From Campylobacteraceae bacterium (GTDB taxonomy: Bacteria; Campylobacterota; Campylobacteria; Campylobacterales; Sulfurovaceae): a DNA stretch of 37,804 bases. This document shows positions 15,599 through 24,911 of the stretch, in pieces (the stretch's first letter is position 1; each line of letters begins with the position of its first letter). The stretch covers positions 1-37,804 of the forward strand of contig JALVXC010000107.1 of the NCBI GenBank assembly GCA_027038275.1, in the 5' to 3' direction. The position numbers and the translations under genes are program-made. The notes below the pieces were generated by a model. It was not told the DNA's origin, made no database searches, and was given only the letters and a program-made list of their open reading frames with translations.

Positions 15599-17479
15599 CT
15601 ACCTATCTTCTTTGCTCAATTCAGAATAGGGAACTGCTTTAGAGAAGTACCAACCCTGTCCATACTTAACCCCAAAACCTTTTAAAATATCTACAACAAC
15701 TTGATTGTCAATAAACTCTGCAATAACTTCAATGTTATTTTGTTGACAAAATAGGGCAAATGTTTTAACAAGGCTATAAGCCTTTTTATCATGATGAATC
15801 TCTTTTATAATACTTCCATCAATCTTTAAATAATCAATAGAAAGATTAAGCAGATGATTTAAGTTTGAGTAGCCTGAACCAAAATCATCAATACAGATTT
15901 TATATCCAAATAGTTTTAATTTCTGTAAAGAGAGTTCTACTTTATTATAATCAATACTCTTGTTCTCTAAAATCTCAATATATAGTCTATCAGCTAAATC
16001 CGAATTTTGTGCAAATATTGCTAAAATGGAATCATTAATTAAATCATCAGCTGAAAGGTTTATAGAGATTTTTATATTTTCATCTTCTCGTAACTTTTTA
16101 ATATTGTACTCAATTACTCTCTTTGTTAAATAGGTGTATAGATACGAATCCTCCAAATCAGGTAAAATTTTATCAGGAAAGATAATATTGTCTCCATCTT
16201 CAATACGTAAAAGTGCTTCATAGTGATGAAGCTCTTTAGTCACCAAATCTTTAATAGGCTGATAGTAACAAATCAACTTATCTGACTCTATCAACTCTTT
16301 TAGCTTCTCTCTATAGAGTCTTTTTGTTTGACTAATATCAAAGTAAGAGATACAGTTTCTACCATTATGTTTAGATTCATAAAGAGCTGTATCAGCTTTG
16401 TGAATCACCTCTTGTAGTGACTTTTCTATCTCTGTGTGTAGTAATACACCAATAGATATGGTTAGAGAGGTCTTCTCATTATCAACAGTAAAAGTTGAGC
16501 GTTCTACAGCAATACGTATTCTCTCCAAGATAGTGCGTATCTGCTCTTCTGTTCTATTCTCTTTAGAGAAAAAAATTAAAAACTCCTCTCCACTATACTG
16601 AATAAAAATATCACTCTTATCTAAAAATGATGCCATAATTTTAATAACAGAGATAATTATCTTATCTCCATTCTCTTGCCCATACAGATTGTTTATTCTC
16701 TTAAAAAAATCAATATCTGCTAAAGCAACATAATAGTTTTTAAAATTAATCTTATCGTAATTGTCTGTTATATAGACTCTATTATAGGTATTTGTTTTAG
16801 GATTACGATATACTTTATATTTATTATAGTGTGTATAGAGTATATAGACCAAAAAGAAGAACAGAAAAAACAATAAGATTAGAGCAAAATAACTTAAAAA
16901 ATCAACACTTACTCTTAAAAGTGAAGAGAGCCGATTTTCAGTATAGTCAATAACTAAAATAGCAACTGTTTTATTGTTCTGAACAATAGGTTTAAGTAGA
17001 GTAAAAGATAGTTCTTCAATACCTCTTTGAACAAAAACTCTCTTTTGCTTCTCTTTTACTACCTGATTAAAAAACTGTTCATGCTCTGGTATAAAAGGTT
17101 CACTAACCTCTGTATGTTCATCCTTATCTATGTCAAATAGAAAAAAATATTTTCCTCTATTCAGATACAGAACATAAATAGATTTAATATCTTGATTTGA
17201 TAAGACAGAGAGTCGCTTCTCATTTTCAGCTCTTAATGCTTCATCCTGTAAATTTGTCTTAATAAAATTTGGATTTTTAAATATAATTTGGTCAAGAATT
17301 TTACTAGAGGTATCATCAACAATACCAATAGCTCTATTTAAAAGAAAATTTTCAACTCTCTCCTCATATCCACCAATACTTTTATAGGAGAAAACAAGTA
17401 AAAAAGAGAGCACAATATAGGCAAATATTAAATAATAATACCTCCTATCACTGTTAAAAAAAGTCAGTTTATTTTGCAA
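15599..17479 (-). CDS. Membrane GGDEF-EAL protein with periplasmic sensor
   Basis: The 626-residue product has a membrane helix at about 17-33, a ~155-residue periplasmic part, a second helix at about 193-216, a GGDEF domain (about 220-380) and an EAL domain (about 395-620). GGDEF active-site residues read SGEEF (296-300) rather than GGDEF, and no RxxD inhibitory site precedes them, so cyclase activity is uncertain. The EAL domain keeps its key motifs: EALLR (421-425), NLSADD, LYIEILEN, DDFGSG, LKIDG and IAEFID, so c-di-GMP phosphodiesterase activity is likely. The start is TTG with GGGAAGAG upstream. The gene upstream on the same strand encodes a small exported protein that may be its regulator. 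Confidence 0.9.
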   Translation of the reverse strand: MQNKLTFFNSDRRYYYLIFAYIVLSFLLVFSYKSIGGYEERVENFLLNRAIGIVDDTSSKILDQIIFKNPNFIKTNLQDEALRAENEKRLSVLSNQDIKSIYVLYLNRGKYFFLFDIDKDEHTEVSEPFIPEHEQFFNQVVKEKQKRVFVQRGIEELSFTLLKPIVQNNKTVAILVIDYTENRLSSLLRVSVDFLSYFALILLFFLFFFLVYILYTHYNKYKVYRNPKTNTYNRVYITDNYDKINFKNYYVALADIDFFKRINNLYGQENGDKIIISVIKIMASFLDKSDIFIQYSGEEFLIFFSKENRTEEQIRTILERIRIAVERSTFTVDNEKTSLTISIGVLLHTEIEKSLQEVIHKADTALYESKHNGRNCISYFDISQTKRLYREKLKELIESDKLICYYQPIKDLVTKELHHYEALLRIEDGDNIIFPDKILPDLEDSYLYTYLTKRVIEYNIKKLREDENIKISINLSADDLINDSILAIFAQNSDLADRLYIEILENKSIDYNKVELSLQKLKLFGYKICIDDFGSGYSNLNHLLNLSIDYLKIDGSIIKEIHHDKKAYSLVKTFALFCQQNNIEVIAEFIDNQVVVDILKGFGVKYGQGWYFSKAVPYSELSKEDR

Positions 17480-17593
17480 AATCTCTTCCCTATCTTAGTT
17501 TATATATTTAAAATTTTAACATAAAAATGTGCCCAATTGTGAATATTAAGTAAACAGGCTTATATTTATTTAATTTTTCTATTGTTATAAACA

Positions 17594-18025
17594 TTAGTTT
17601 ATATCAGCTAATAGACATATTGGGTCAATCTGACATTCACTTAGAATATGCTTATTATAGGACTTCGGAAGGGCTAAACCATTTTTTTTTAAACGCTCTT
17701 CAATAAAAATTATCTGAGTCCGCCCCTTTTTAAGATAAATTGCTCCTATACTATTTTTATTATTTTGTAAAGCTCTATATGAGTCAACAATTAACATCTT
17801 ATTCTTAATTTTCTTTTTCGGAAAAAGAATAATATTAGCTTTTTCTAAAGAGGTAAACTTTATTCTTTTTGTTAGTTTTATACTCTTATTATCATTGAAA
17901 AATTTTAAAACTCTATTGGACCTAACAGATTTCAAATCTGCAAGAGCTTCACTTACTTTATCTACATTTAATCCAGCAACTAAAAAAATAGGTACAATAA
18001 GAGCAATATATAGTAAATTTTTCAT
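17594..18025 (-). CDS. Small exported protein, possibly YfiR-like
   Basis: The 143-residue product has a signal peptide (MKNLLYIALIVPIFLVAG). The rest is not clearly assigned. Its second half, ANIILFPKKK..MLIVDSY..GAIYLKKGRTQIIFIEERLKKNGLALPKSY, follows the pattern of YfiR (DUF4154): a strand with 'chvlfi', then a glycine-led strand, then F-x-I-N...A...GL-x-LS. YfiR proteins are periplasmic inhibitors of YfiN-type membrane diguanylate cyclases. The gene lies 114 bases upstream of the membrane GGDEF-EAL gene on the same strand, which fits such a pair. It is shorter than usual (about 190), so this is a hypothesis. AAGGATAACATA precedes the ATG. Confidence 0.7.
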   Translation of the reverse strand: MKNLLYIALIVPIFLVAGLNVDKVSEALADLKSVRSNRVLKFFNDNKSIKLTKRIKFTSLEKANIILFPKKKIKNKMLIVDSYRALQNNKNSIGAIYLKKGRTQIIFIEERLKKNGLALPKSYNKHILSECQIDPICLLADIN

Positions 18026-18135
18026 TATGTTATCCTTATTTAAGAATAATACTATAAAACATCATAAAACAATATAAAATATATAAATTAAATATAATAA
18101 TAAAGTTTTATTTATATATTAAAGAATAATAATTC

Positions 18136-18144
18136 TGCTATAAT
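18136..18144 (+). promoter_or_regulatory. Extended -10 promoter of trpS
   Basis: TGCTATAAT on the plus strand, followed after about 28 bases by the ribosome-binding site AAGGGAAATT and the ATG. No Trp codons, leader peptide or T-box structure is visible in the short leader. Confidence 0.55.
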
Positions 18145-18179
18145 TCAATCAATATTTTATAATTACATTAAGGGAAATT

Positions 18180-19145
18180 ATGCGTGTACTAACTGGAATT
18201 CAAGCTTCAGGAAAGCTTCATATTGGTAACTATTTTGGAGCAATGAAGCCTATGATAGAACTTCAAGAGAAAGAGGAGCTTTTTACTTTTATTGCAAACT
18301 ATCACTCTTTAACTACATCAAAAGATGCAAAACTTTTAAAAGAGCTAACATTTGAAGCAGCAGTAGATTATCTCTCTTTAGGAATAGACCCACAAAAAAC
18401 CACTTTTTGGGTTCAAAGTGACGTACCTCAGGTACTTGAACTCTACTGGATACTCTCAAAATTTACCCCTATGGGGCTACTAGAGAGGGCTCACTCATAC
18501 AAAGATAAAGTAGCAAAAGGTATTACAGCTAACCATGCACTCTTCTCTTACCCTGTACTTATGGCTGCTGATATTCTTATACTCGATACCCAAAAAGTAC
18601 CTGTAGGAAAAGACCAAATTCAACATGTTGAAATAACTCGTGATATTGCTACTAAATTTAACAATGAGTATGGAGAGATTTTTACTCTGCCTGAACATGT
18701 AGTCAATGAAGAGGTGGCTACTATTCCAGGTATAGATGGGCAAAAGATGTCAAAATCTTATGACAATGCCATTGATATTTTTATGGAAACAGAGAAAAAA
18801 CTCCAAAAACGCTGTAATAAAATAATTAGTTCTTCAACACCACTTGGTGAGCCTTTAGAGTATGAGGGGTGTAATATCTATAACCTTGCCTCACTCTTTT
18901 TAAACAATGAAGAGAGATTAGAACTTCAAAAACGCTACAAGAGTGGCAAAGAGGGGTATGGACACTTTAAAAAATACCTTAAAGAGCTTATTTGGGAAGA
19001 GTTTGCAGAGGCTAGAGAGAAGCGTGAGTACTATATAAATAATCCTGATGTTGTAAGAGATATTTTAAATGAAGGGGCTAATAAAATGAGAAAAATTGCA
19101 GATAAGAAGATGGCACAAGTGCGTGAGGCTGTGGGGATTCTATAA
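18180..19145 (+). CDS. trpS: Tryptophanyl-tRNA synthetase
   Basis: TrpS charges tRNA-Trp with tryptophan. This is a class I synthetase of 321 residues, normal for the bacterial short form. The HIGH-type motif is GKLHIGNYFGA (HIGN 14-17) and the KMSKS motif is in GQKMSKSYDNAI (189-193). The segment SYPVLMAADILIL and the GKDQIQHVEITRDIA stretch are also characteristic. AAGGGA gives a good start at ATG 18180. Its last six bases overlap the end of murI on the other strand. Confidence 0.97.
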   Translation: MRVLTGIQASGKLHIGNYFGAMKPMIELQEKEELFTFIANYHSLTTSKDAKLLKELTFEAAVDYLSLGIDPQKTTFWVQSDVPQVLELYWILSKFTPMGLLERAHSYKDKVAKGITANHALFSYPVLMAADILILDTQKVPVGKDQIQHVEITRDIATKFNNEYGEIFTLPEHVVNEEVATIPGIDGQKMSKSYDNAIDIFMETEKKLQKRCNKIISSSTPLGEPLEYEGCNIYNLASLFLNNEERLELQKRYKSGKEGYGHFKKYLKELIWEEFAEAREKREYYINNPDVVRDILNEGANKMRKIADKKMAQVREAVGIL

Positions 19146-19877
19146 CCACCTATCTGCTATTTTTCTAAGTCCTGCTACATTATCAGAAGCAAATATCTTC
19201 AGATTTGCTTCCTCCTCTCTCTTTTGTAAATCATAATGTGCCTCCAGATACTCAACAATAGCTTCTCCTGAATGAATAAGTATTGGCTTATGTTCAAAAT
19301 ACTCTAAAAGTGCATCCCCTATAAGAGGAAAATGCGTACACCCCAAAATAATAGCCTTAGGGGTCTCTATATCTGAAAAGTAATGCTCCATAGTTGCTCT
19401 AACAAGCTCTCCTGAAAAGATGCCCTCCTCTACTAAAGGGACAAAAAGCCCTGTCTGCAAAGAGGTTATATTACTATAGCCTAAATCCTCTAACGCACTC
19501 TGATAACGCCTAGAGTTAATAGTTGCACGTGTAGCCATAATCAAAATATGTTCATCTTTAGCTAAGTTGCTATTTTCAAGTGCCATTACCCCAGGTTCAA
19601 TCACCCCTAAAACAGGGTAGTTACTTTGAGCATTCATATCAGGAAGAGCATAAGCAGAGACTGTATTACAAGCTGTAATTAGTAAATCAATATCGAAGTT
19701 ATTAAAAAACTCTAAAGCTTCTAGTGAGTAGCGAATAATAGTATTTTTATCTTTTGGGCCATAGGGGACACGAGCTGTATCCCCATAATAGATAATCTCA
19801 TCAAAAAAGTTATGAGCAAGGAGAGATTTTACAACACTTAACCCCCCTGCTCCTGAGTCAAAAACACCTATTTTCAA
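19140..19877 (-). CDS. murI: Glutamate racemase
   Basis: MurI supplies D-glutamate for peptidoglycan. The 245-residue product shows the N-terminal IGVFDSGAGGLSVVKSLL and the two catalytic cysteines in ITACNTVSA (Cys70) and LGCTHFPLI (Cys180). It is on the minus strand just downstream of rho (14-base gap), so the two may share a transcript, and it overlaps the end of trpS convergently by 6 bases. The start ATG has no strong ribosome-binding site, which fits translation following rho. Confidence 0.96.
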   Translation of the reverse strand: MKIGVFDSGAGGLSVVKSLLAHNFFDEIIYYGDTARVPYGPKDKNTIIRYSLEALEFFNNFDIDLLITACNTVSAYALPDMNAQSNYPVLGVIEPGVMALENSNLAKDEHILIMATRATINSRRYQSALEDLGYSNITSLQTGLFVPLVEEGIFSGELVRATMEHYFSDIETPKAIILGCTHFPLIGDALLEYFEHKPILIHSGEAIVEYLEAHYDLQKREEEANLKIFASDNVAGLRKIADRWL

Positions 19878-19891
19878 AATGTTATAAAATT

Positions 19892-21214
19892 TTAATCATT
19901 CATCATTGCTAAGAACTCAGCATTGTTCTTAGTTTTTGTCATTTTAGAGTAGAGGAACTTTAAGCCTTCTACATCTTCCATATTTTGCATAGCGTTTCTA
20001 ATTGCCCAAACTTTTTGGAGGTCTTCTGCTTTAACCATAAGCTCCTCTTTTCTTGTTCCTGACTTAGTTACGTCAATAGCTGGGTAGATTCTTCGCTCTG
20101 CTACATATCTGTTTAAAACAACTTCTGCATTTCCTGTACCCTTAAACTCCTCGAAGATAACCTCGTCCATTCTACTTCCAGTATCTATTAGAGCTGTAGC
20201 AACAATAGTTAAAGAGCCACCCTCTTCAATATTTCTTGCTGCTCCAAAGAAACGTTTTGGTTTATGAAGTGCGTTAGCATCTACACCACCAGAGAGTACC
20301 TTTCCTGAACTAGGAGTTACTGTATTGTAGGCACGAGCTAAACGAGTAATAGAGTCAAGTAAAATAATAACATCTTTGCCCATCTCTACACGTCTTTTAG
20401 CTTTTTCAATAACCATTTCAGCTGTTCTAACATGGTTTTGTGCAGGTAAATCAAAAGTAGAAGAGTAAACTTCACCTTTAACAGAACGTTGCATATCTGT
20501 TACCTCTTCTGGTCGCTCATCTACCAAAAGAACCATTAATGAAGCATCTGGATTGTTATGAGTAATTCCATGAGCCAACTCTTTAAGAAGTTCTGTCTTA
20601 CCTGTTCTTGGAGGTGCTACTATTAAGGCTCTTTGTCCTTTACCTATAGGAGAGAACAAATCAAGTACACGCCCTGTTAGTTTAAGTGGGTTATACTCTA
20701 ATTTAAGTTGTTCTGTAGCATATAGTGGAGTTAAGTTATCAAAAAGTGGTCTCTTTTTTGACTCTTCAGGAGGTAAGTAGTTAATAGCTTCTATTTTTAG
20801 AAGAGCATAATACTTCTCTTGCTCTTTTGGTTGCCTAACTTGACCTGTAACCACGTCACCATTTCTAAGGGCAAAACGTTTAATTTGAGTACTACTCACA
20901 TAGGTATCATTTTGAGAGTTAGCAAAGTTTCCATCTTCACTTCTTAAGAAACCATAGCCATCATTCATGACCTCTAAAATACCAGTAAATAAGATGAATC
21001 CACCTTGAGAAACCTGAGACTTTAAAATTTCAAATATTAAATCTTTACGCTTATACTCATTTGGATTTTCAACTTTTACTTTAAATGCTATGTCAACTAG
21101 CTCTTCAAGTGATTTTTGTTGTAACTCTTCAACTTTATACCCATCTACAGGTACATGTGTTCTATGGTTGTTTTTCTTATGATTGTTATGTCTTTTTGAT
21201 TGTTGTTCGCTCAT
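19892..21214 (-). CDS. rho: Transcription termination factor Rho
   Basis: Rho is the hexameric RNA helicase for factor-dependent termination. The 440 residues comprise a basic N-terminal tail ([13 protein letters not shown]), the Rho N-terminal helix region, the RNA-binding cold-shock-like domain ([20 protein letters not shown]), and the ATPase core with Walker [13 protein letters not shown] and Walker [17 protein letters not shown], plus the Q-loop stretch [13 protein letters not shown]. Length is normal, with no large insertion. The start ATG has AGAGGACC upstream, and TATAAT on the minus strand at 21276-21271 may be its -10. Confidence 0.97.
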   Translation of the reverse strand: MSEQQSKRHNNHKKNNHRTHVPVDGYKVEELQQKSLEELVDIAFKVKVENPNEYKRKDLIFEILKSQVSQGGFILFTGILEVMNDGYGFLRSEDGNFANSQNDTYVSSTQIKRFALRNGDVVTGQVRQPKEQEKYYALLKIEAINYLPPEESKKRPLFDNLTPLYATEQLKLEYNPLKLTGRVLDLFSPIGKGQRALIVAPPRTGKTELLKELAHGITHNNPDASLMVLLVDERPEEVTDMQRSVKGEVYSSTFDLPAQNHVRTAEMVIEKAKRRVEMGKDVIILLDSITRLARAYNTVTPSSGKVLSGGVDANALHKPKRFFGAARNIEEGGSLTIVATALIDTGSRMDEVIFEEFKGTGNAEVVLNRYVAERRIYPAIDVTKSGTRKEELMVKAEDLQKVWAIRNAMQNMEDVEGLKFLYSKMTKTKNNAEFLAMMND

Positions 21215-21315
21215 TGGTCCTCTTAAAAGCTATCACGGGGATTTTGTAGTTTTAATTTTGTAGTCATGCTATTATAATCAACTTTTTATTAATTTTCCTT
21301 ATTCTTAGGGTAAAA

Positions 21316-21708
21316 TTATGCTATTAACGATAAATATAGGAGAGGAACATAGGTAAGAGGTGATAAAAACTTAACACCCAACGTCATTTTTAACTCCATC
21401 ATCTTCTCTAACTCTTCATCCATTACAGGTTCATAGTATCTCTCTTTAATCAAAGATATTTTAAAAAACAGGTCAAATACCTTTAAAAGTAAAATTGTAA
21501 TACTATAAAAATTGAAACTATCAAAGTAGATAGTTACTCCCAAAACATAATAAAAAGTAGGATGTATTAAAAAGAATAGAAAAACACTCTTATTATAATA
21601 AGAATAGAGATTATCAATCATATCTCTTAATGTATCTGCTTTTTGAATATATAGTTCAAAAATTTCTAAAAATATCATAATTATGACTATTTGTATTACT
21701 ATTTCCAT
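21316..21708 (-). CDS. Small integral membrane protein, unknown
   Basis: I do not recognise this gene. The 130-residue product has a hydrophobic N-terminal helix (IVIQIVIIMIFLEIFELYI), a polar stretch (QKADTLRDMIDNLYSYYNK), then two or three more helices (VFLFFLIHPTFYYVLGVTIYF, FYSITILLLKVFDLFF, FLSPLTYVPLLYLSLIA) with an acidic loop between the last two. It is likely an inner membrane protein. No clear ribosome-binding site precedes the ATG. It is divergent from the HAD gene, and a short dyad lies between them. Confidence 0.6.
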   Translation of the reverse strand: MEIVIQIVIIMIFLEIFELYIQKADTLRDMIDNLYSYYNKSVFLFFLIHPTFYYVLGVTIYFDSFNFYSITILLLKVFDLFFKISLIKERYYEPVMDEELEKMMELKMTLGVKFLSPLTYVPLLYLSLIA

Positions 21709-21718
21709 AGTGAAAGTT

Positions 21719-21735
21719 TAGCCAACTCTTGGCTA
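21719..21735. promoter_or_regulatory. Dyad overlapping the HAD gene -10 element
   Basis: TAGCCAA (21719-21725) and TTGGCTA (21729-21735) form a perfect 7-bp dyad with a 3-base centre. Its right arm overlaps TATAAT at 21734-21739, the likely -10 of the HAD gene, and it lies just upstream of the divergent membrane protein gene, a good place for a shared operator. Confidence 0.35.
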
Positions 21736-21760
21736 TAATACTCTAAAAAAGAGAGTCTTT

Positions 21761-22594
21761 GTGAAAAAACTTTTTATTACCGATTTAGACCATACCTTTT
21801 TACACAGTAACCAAAGTGTAAGTATCTTCTCAAAACAGATATGGAATGAGAAGAGTCAACATGCCCTACTTAGTGTAGCAACAGCTAGAAGTTTCTCTAA
21901 AACCCAAGAGTTTTTAGAGGGTTTAGAACTAAATCTTCCTCTTATTTTACTAGATGGAGCTATGATTGCAACAACTGACAAAAAGCTTATTTCACTCAAT
22001 ACTCTATCTAAAGAGCTTAGTGATGCTATTATTGAGGAGAGTAGTAGATTTGGTATCTACCCCTATGTTATTGCCCTTAAAGATAAAAAAACTTTAGATG
22101 AGAGTTTTGATATTCCACCTATTTTGAACTATTATCAAAAATTTCTTGTTGAGAATCACTATACTAGTGACAAACGGATTGTCCATAAAAAGAGAATAGA
22201 GGGAGATGACAATACATTAAAGCTTGTCTATATGGGCGAGGAGAGTATACTTCATCCACTCTCAATACATCTAAAAAAGGTTTTTGGCTCTCAAATAGAG
22301 GTTAAACTCTCACCTGAAAACTATATGAAGTGCTATTTCTTAACCATACTGCACCCTCTTTCAGACAAAGCCCATGCTCTACGAAAGGTTCATGAGTATC
22401 TAAATTATGATATCAAAGAGACAACTGTTTTTGGAGATAGTGTTAATGATATTGAGATGTTTCGACTAGCAGGAAAGGCTGTTGCTGTTGCCAATGCCCT
22501 AGATGAAGTCAAGAGAGAAGCAGATGTTATCCTAAAAGAGAGCAATGATGAAGATGGAGTCGCTAAATACTTGCAACAGATGATTAGAAGTTAA
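21761..22594 (+). CDS. Cof-type HAD-superfamily phosphatase
   Basis: The 277-residue product belongs to the HAD hydrolases of the Cof/YidA class. The catalytic aspartates are in ITDLDHTFLH (Asp8 and Asp10), the second motif is near SVATARSFS, and the Mg-binding motif is VFGDSVNDIEMF, with AGKAVAVANALDEVKREAD behind it, typical of Cof proteins. These dephosphorylate sugar phosphates or related metabolites; the substrate is not evident. The start is GTG with AGAGAG upstream. It ends by overlapping the response regulator gene by 11 bases on the opposite strand. Its nearness to the cell-wall recycling genes raises the idea of an amino-sugar phosphate substrate. Confidence 0.88.
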   Translation: MKKLFITDLDHTFLHSNQSVSIFSKQIWNEKSQHALLSVATARSFSKTQEFLEGLELNLPLILLDGAMIATTDKKLISLNTLSKELSDAIIEESSRFGIYPYVIALKDKKTLDESFDIPPILNYYQKFLVENHYTSDKRIVHKKRIEGDDNTLKLVYMGEESILHPLSIHLKKVFGSQIEVKLSPENYMKCYFLTILHPLSDKAHALRKVHEYLNYDIKETTVFGDSVNDIEMFRLAGKAVAVANALDEVKREADVILKESNDEDGVAKYLQQMIRS

Positions 22595-23261
22595 TCTTGT
22601 ACCCTACTCCATACTGATTTTTAATCAAATCTTTTGGAATCTTTTTACGTAAATTTTTAACTAATGTCCTAATAGATGAATTGGTAATAACCTTGTTAAA
22701 CTCATCTCCCCAAACATAAAAGAAGATTTCATCATCAGAACAGGGAGCACCTGCTTTCTCAACAAGAAGCTCAAAGAGTTTTGACTCTCTCTTAGTTAAA
22801 GTTACTGCTCTCTCTTCGCAAAAGAGTGTTTTACTTTTACTATCCCAAGAACAGCTACAAGGAAGTGGAACACTTCTTCCTCCATCAACTTTTTTAGAAA
22901 CCTTAAGGAGTGCATTCATTAAGTCTGAACGTCCAACAGGCTTAATTAGAAAAGATGAAAAGTTTAAATCTACAAGCTCAAGTAAAATCTCTCTATCTGA
23001 ATGAGCAGTTAATGCAATTAATGCCACACTATCATCTTCTTGACGAATTTTTTTAGCTAGATTAATACCATTTATTTTAGGAATTAGCAAATCGAGTATA
23101 ATAAGATGAATATCTTCCTCTTGATAAATACGAAGTGCCTCTTCACCATCTCGTGCAATATGTACCTCTCGACAAAGCTCTCCAATAAAGTAGGCATATT
23201 TATCAATAATCTCATCTTCATCTTCAATATATAATATATTCAAATTTTTTAAAATTTTCAT
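22584..23261 (-). CDS. OmpR-family response regulator (orphan)
   Basis: The 225-residue product has an N-terminal receiver domain (phospho-acceptor Asp57 in LIILDLLIP, conserved lysine in FLIKPVG) and a C-terminal winged-helix DNA-binding domain (VTLTKRESKLFELLVEKAG ... SSIRTLVKNLRKKIP ... GVGYKINF). It is therefore a transcription factor. No histidine kinase lies beside it. It is downstream of murU on the same strand with a 58-base gap, so it could be transcribed with the recycling genes, but it also has its own AAAGGGAAAAA site before the ATG. Confidence 0.93.
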   Translation of the reverse strand: MKILKNLNILYIEDEDEIIDKYAYFIGELCREVHIARDGEEALRIYQEEDIHLIILDLLIPKINGINLAKKIRQEDDSVALIALTAHSDREILLELVDLNFSSFLIKPVGRSDLMNALLKVSKKVDGGRSVPLPCSCSWDSKSKTLFCEERAVTLTKRESKLFELLVEKAGAPCSDDEIFFYVWGDEFNKVITNSSIRTLVKNLRKKIPKDLIKNQYGVGYKINF

Positions 23262-23319
23262 TTTTTCCCTTTTTTAAGTTATCTAAATAATTTAGAATAT
23301 AATTACATAATATTGTGAA

Positions 23320-23970
23320 TTAACCGTGATTTTCCAACATATTTAAATACTCCAAACGTTGTGGTGTTCCAATATCATACCACTCTCCTTGATATAATTC
23401 TGTTCTTAATTGACTTTTCTCAACTGCATCAAACAGAAGAGGAGCTAAGGGCTGTTTCCCATACTTTAGCCCTTTAAACATCTCTTTTGAGTAGTACCCA
23501 ATACCAGAAAAAGTATACTTCTCTTGAGTTTTGGTCAAATAGAAATCGCCATCTAAATTATGTTCAGGATTCTTTACTAAAATGAGTTTAGCTAAGAGTC
23601 CATCTTTTAACTTATAATTACTATCAAATGGATAGTCTGTCCATACATCTCCATTGACCACCAAAAAGGTATCTGAAAGCAGAGGAAGTGCCTTTACAAT
23701 CCCACCTGCTGTCTCTAAAGCCCCCTCATGTTGTTCATCAGAGAACTCAATCTGCACACCAAAATTTGAACCATCACCCAAATAGTCTATAATTTGTTGA
23801 CCTAAGTAGGCAACATTAATAACTATTTGAGTAAAACCAGCTTTACGCAATCTATCTATATGCCAAACAATAAGAGGTTTTCCTCTTACTTTTAAAAGTG
23901 GTTTTGGAGTATGGTTAGTAAGTGGTCGCATTCGCGTACCTAACCCTGCTGCAAGTATCATTGCTTTCAT
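23320..23970 (-). CDS. murU: Nucleotidyltransferase, MurNAc-1-phosphate uridylyltransferase-like
   Basis: The 216-residue product is a sugar-phosphate nucleotidyltransferase: LAAGLGTRMRPLTNHTPKPLLKVRGKPLIVWHID is the nucleotide-binding start, and LVVNGDVWTDYPF holds the metal-binding aspartate. Length and its position after an AmgK-type kinase match MurU, which makes UDP-MurNAc from MurNAc-1-phosphate and lets recycled wall sugar bypass de novo synthesis. The start ATG overlaps the amgK stop by 4 bases, so translation is coupled. Other members of this fold act on other hexoses; the context decides the call. Confidence 0.82.
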   Translation of the reverse strand: MKAMILAAGLGTRMRPLTNHTPKPLLKVRGKPLIVWHIDRLRKAGFTQIVINVAYLGQQIIDYLGDGSNFGVQIEFSDEQHEGALETAGGIVKALPLLSDTFLVVNGDVWTDYPFDSNYKLKDGLLAKLILVKNPEHNLDGDFYLTKTQEKYTFSGIGYYSKEMFKGLKYGKQPLAPLLFDAVEKSQLRTELYQGEWYDIGTPQRLEYLNMLENHG

Positions 23971-24911
23971 AAATGGCTTCCTTTTTTTAAAAACTCTCCC
24001 AATGGCTTTAACTCATCATACTTTTGACACACCTCATCAATATATTGTAGAGTTTGGGGAATATTATCTAAGTAGCTACTCTTTTTGTCACGAATATCTA
24101 GTCTAGCAAAAATCCCTAAAATCTTAATGTGTCTTTGAAGTCCTGTAAAATCAAACCATCGAATAAACTGCTCATCTGAAACATCAACGCCCTTTAATCT
24201 CTTAAACTCTAATGCTAACATCTCCATCTGTTTTGGGTCAAAGTAGACATAGACATCTTTTAAAAGAGAGACCAAATCATAAGTCAAAGCACCATTTCGT
24301 GCATCTTGATAATCAATAATTGCTAATTCATGTCCTGTCTCTATCATAATATTTCGTGAATGGAAATCTCGATGAACAAAAACATCTTGTGGCTGAGATA
24401 AGACTTCATTGCAAATTAACTCCAATGTATCATCTAACATCTTCTGCTCATCTTGACTCAAATCTCTTTTAAGGTGTTGCTCTAAATACCACTCTTGCAT
24501 TAGACTCATCTCAAACATTAAAAACTCTCTATCATAAGGTTCTAAGTTTGTAGTATCTGCCTTTTGAATCTTTAAAATCTCTTCTATCGCTTTAGTATAT
24601 AGTAATTCAACACTCATATCACTTAAAATATCTGCTAAGTGTCGTGAGCCTAAATCTGTCAAAAGTAGATACCCCTCCTCTAAATTTTGAGCAATAATAC
24701 GTGGTACTTCAACTTGTACTTTAAGCAGACGAACGGAAATATCAATAAAAGGGTAAAGCACCTCTTTGTTTGCTGTAGAGTCCATAAGAATATAGCTTTT
24801 ATCTTTCTCTATAACTCTATAATATCTTCTAAAACTTGCATCTCCACCAAGCACTTCTATTTTGTAATCTCTATAACCTAAATCATTTAACCATGATTTA
24901 ATCTTTTGCAT
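23967..24911 (-). CDS. amgK: Anomeric MurNAc/GlcNAc kinase, aminoglycoside-phosphotransferase fold
   Basis: The 314-residue product has the APH kinase fold: nucleotide-binding start (LGGDASFRRYYRV), catalytic loop VFVHRDFHSRNIMIE, and the metal-binding aspartate in AIIDYQDARNGALTYDL. In AmgK proteins this fold phosphorylates MurNAc at C1, feeding MurU. It overlaps anmK by 14 bases at its start and murU by 4 bases at its end, so the three form a tight operon. Identification as AmgK rests on that context and length; the fold alone also covers other small-molecule kinases. Confidence 0.82.
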   Translation of the reverse strand: MQKIKSWLNDLGYRDYKIEVLGGDASFRRYYRVIEKDKSYILMDSTANKEVLYPFIDISVRLLKVQVEVPRIIAQNLEEGYLLLTDLGSRHLADILSDMSVELLYTKAIEEILKIQKADTTNLEPYDREFLMFEMSLMQEWYLEQHLKRDLSQDEQKMLDDTLELICNEVLSQPQDVFVHRDFHSRNIMIETGHELAIIDYQDARNGALTYDLVSLLKDVYVYFDPKQMEMLALEFKRLKGVDVSDEQFIRWFDFTGLQRHIKILGIFARLDIRDKKSSYLDNIPQTLQYIDEVCQKYDELKPLGEFLKKGSHL

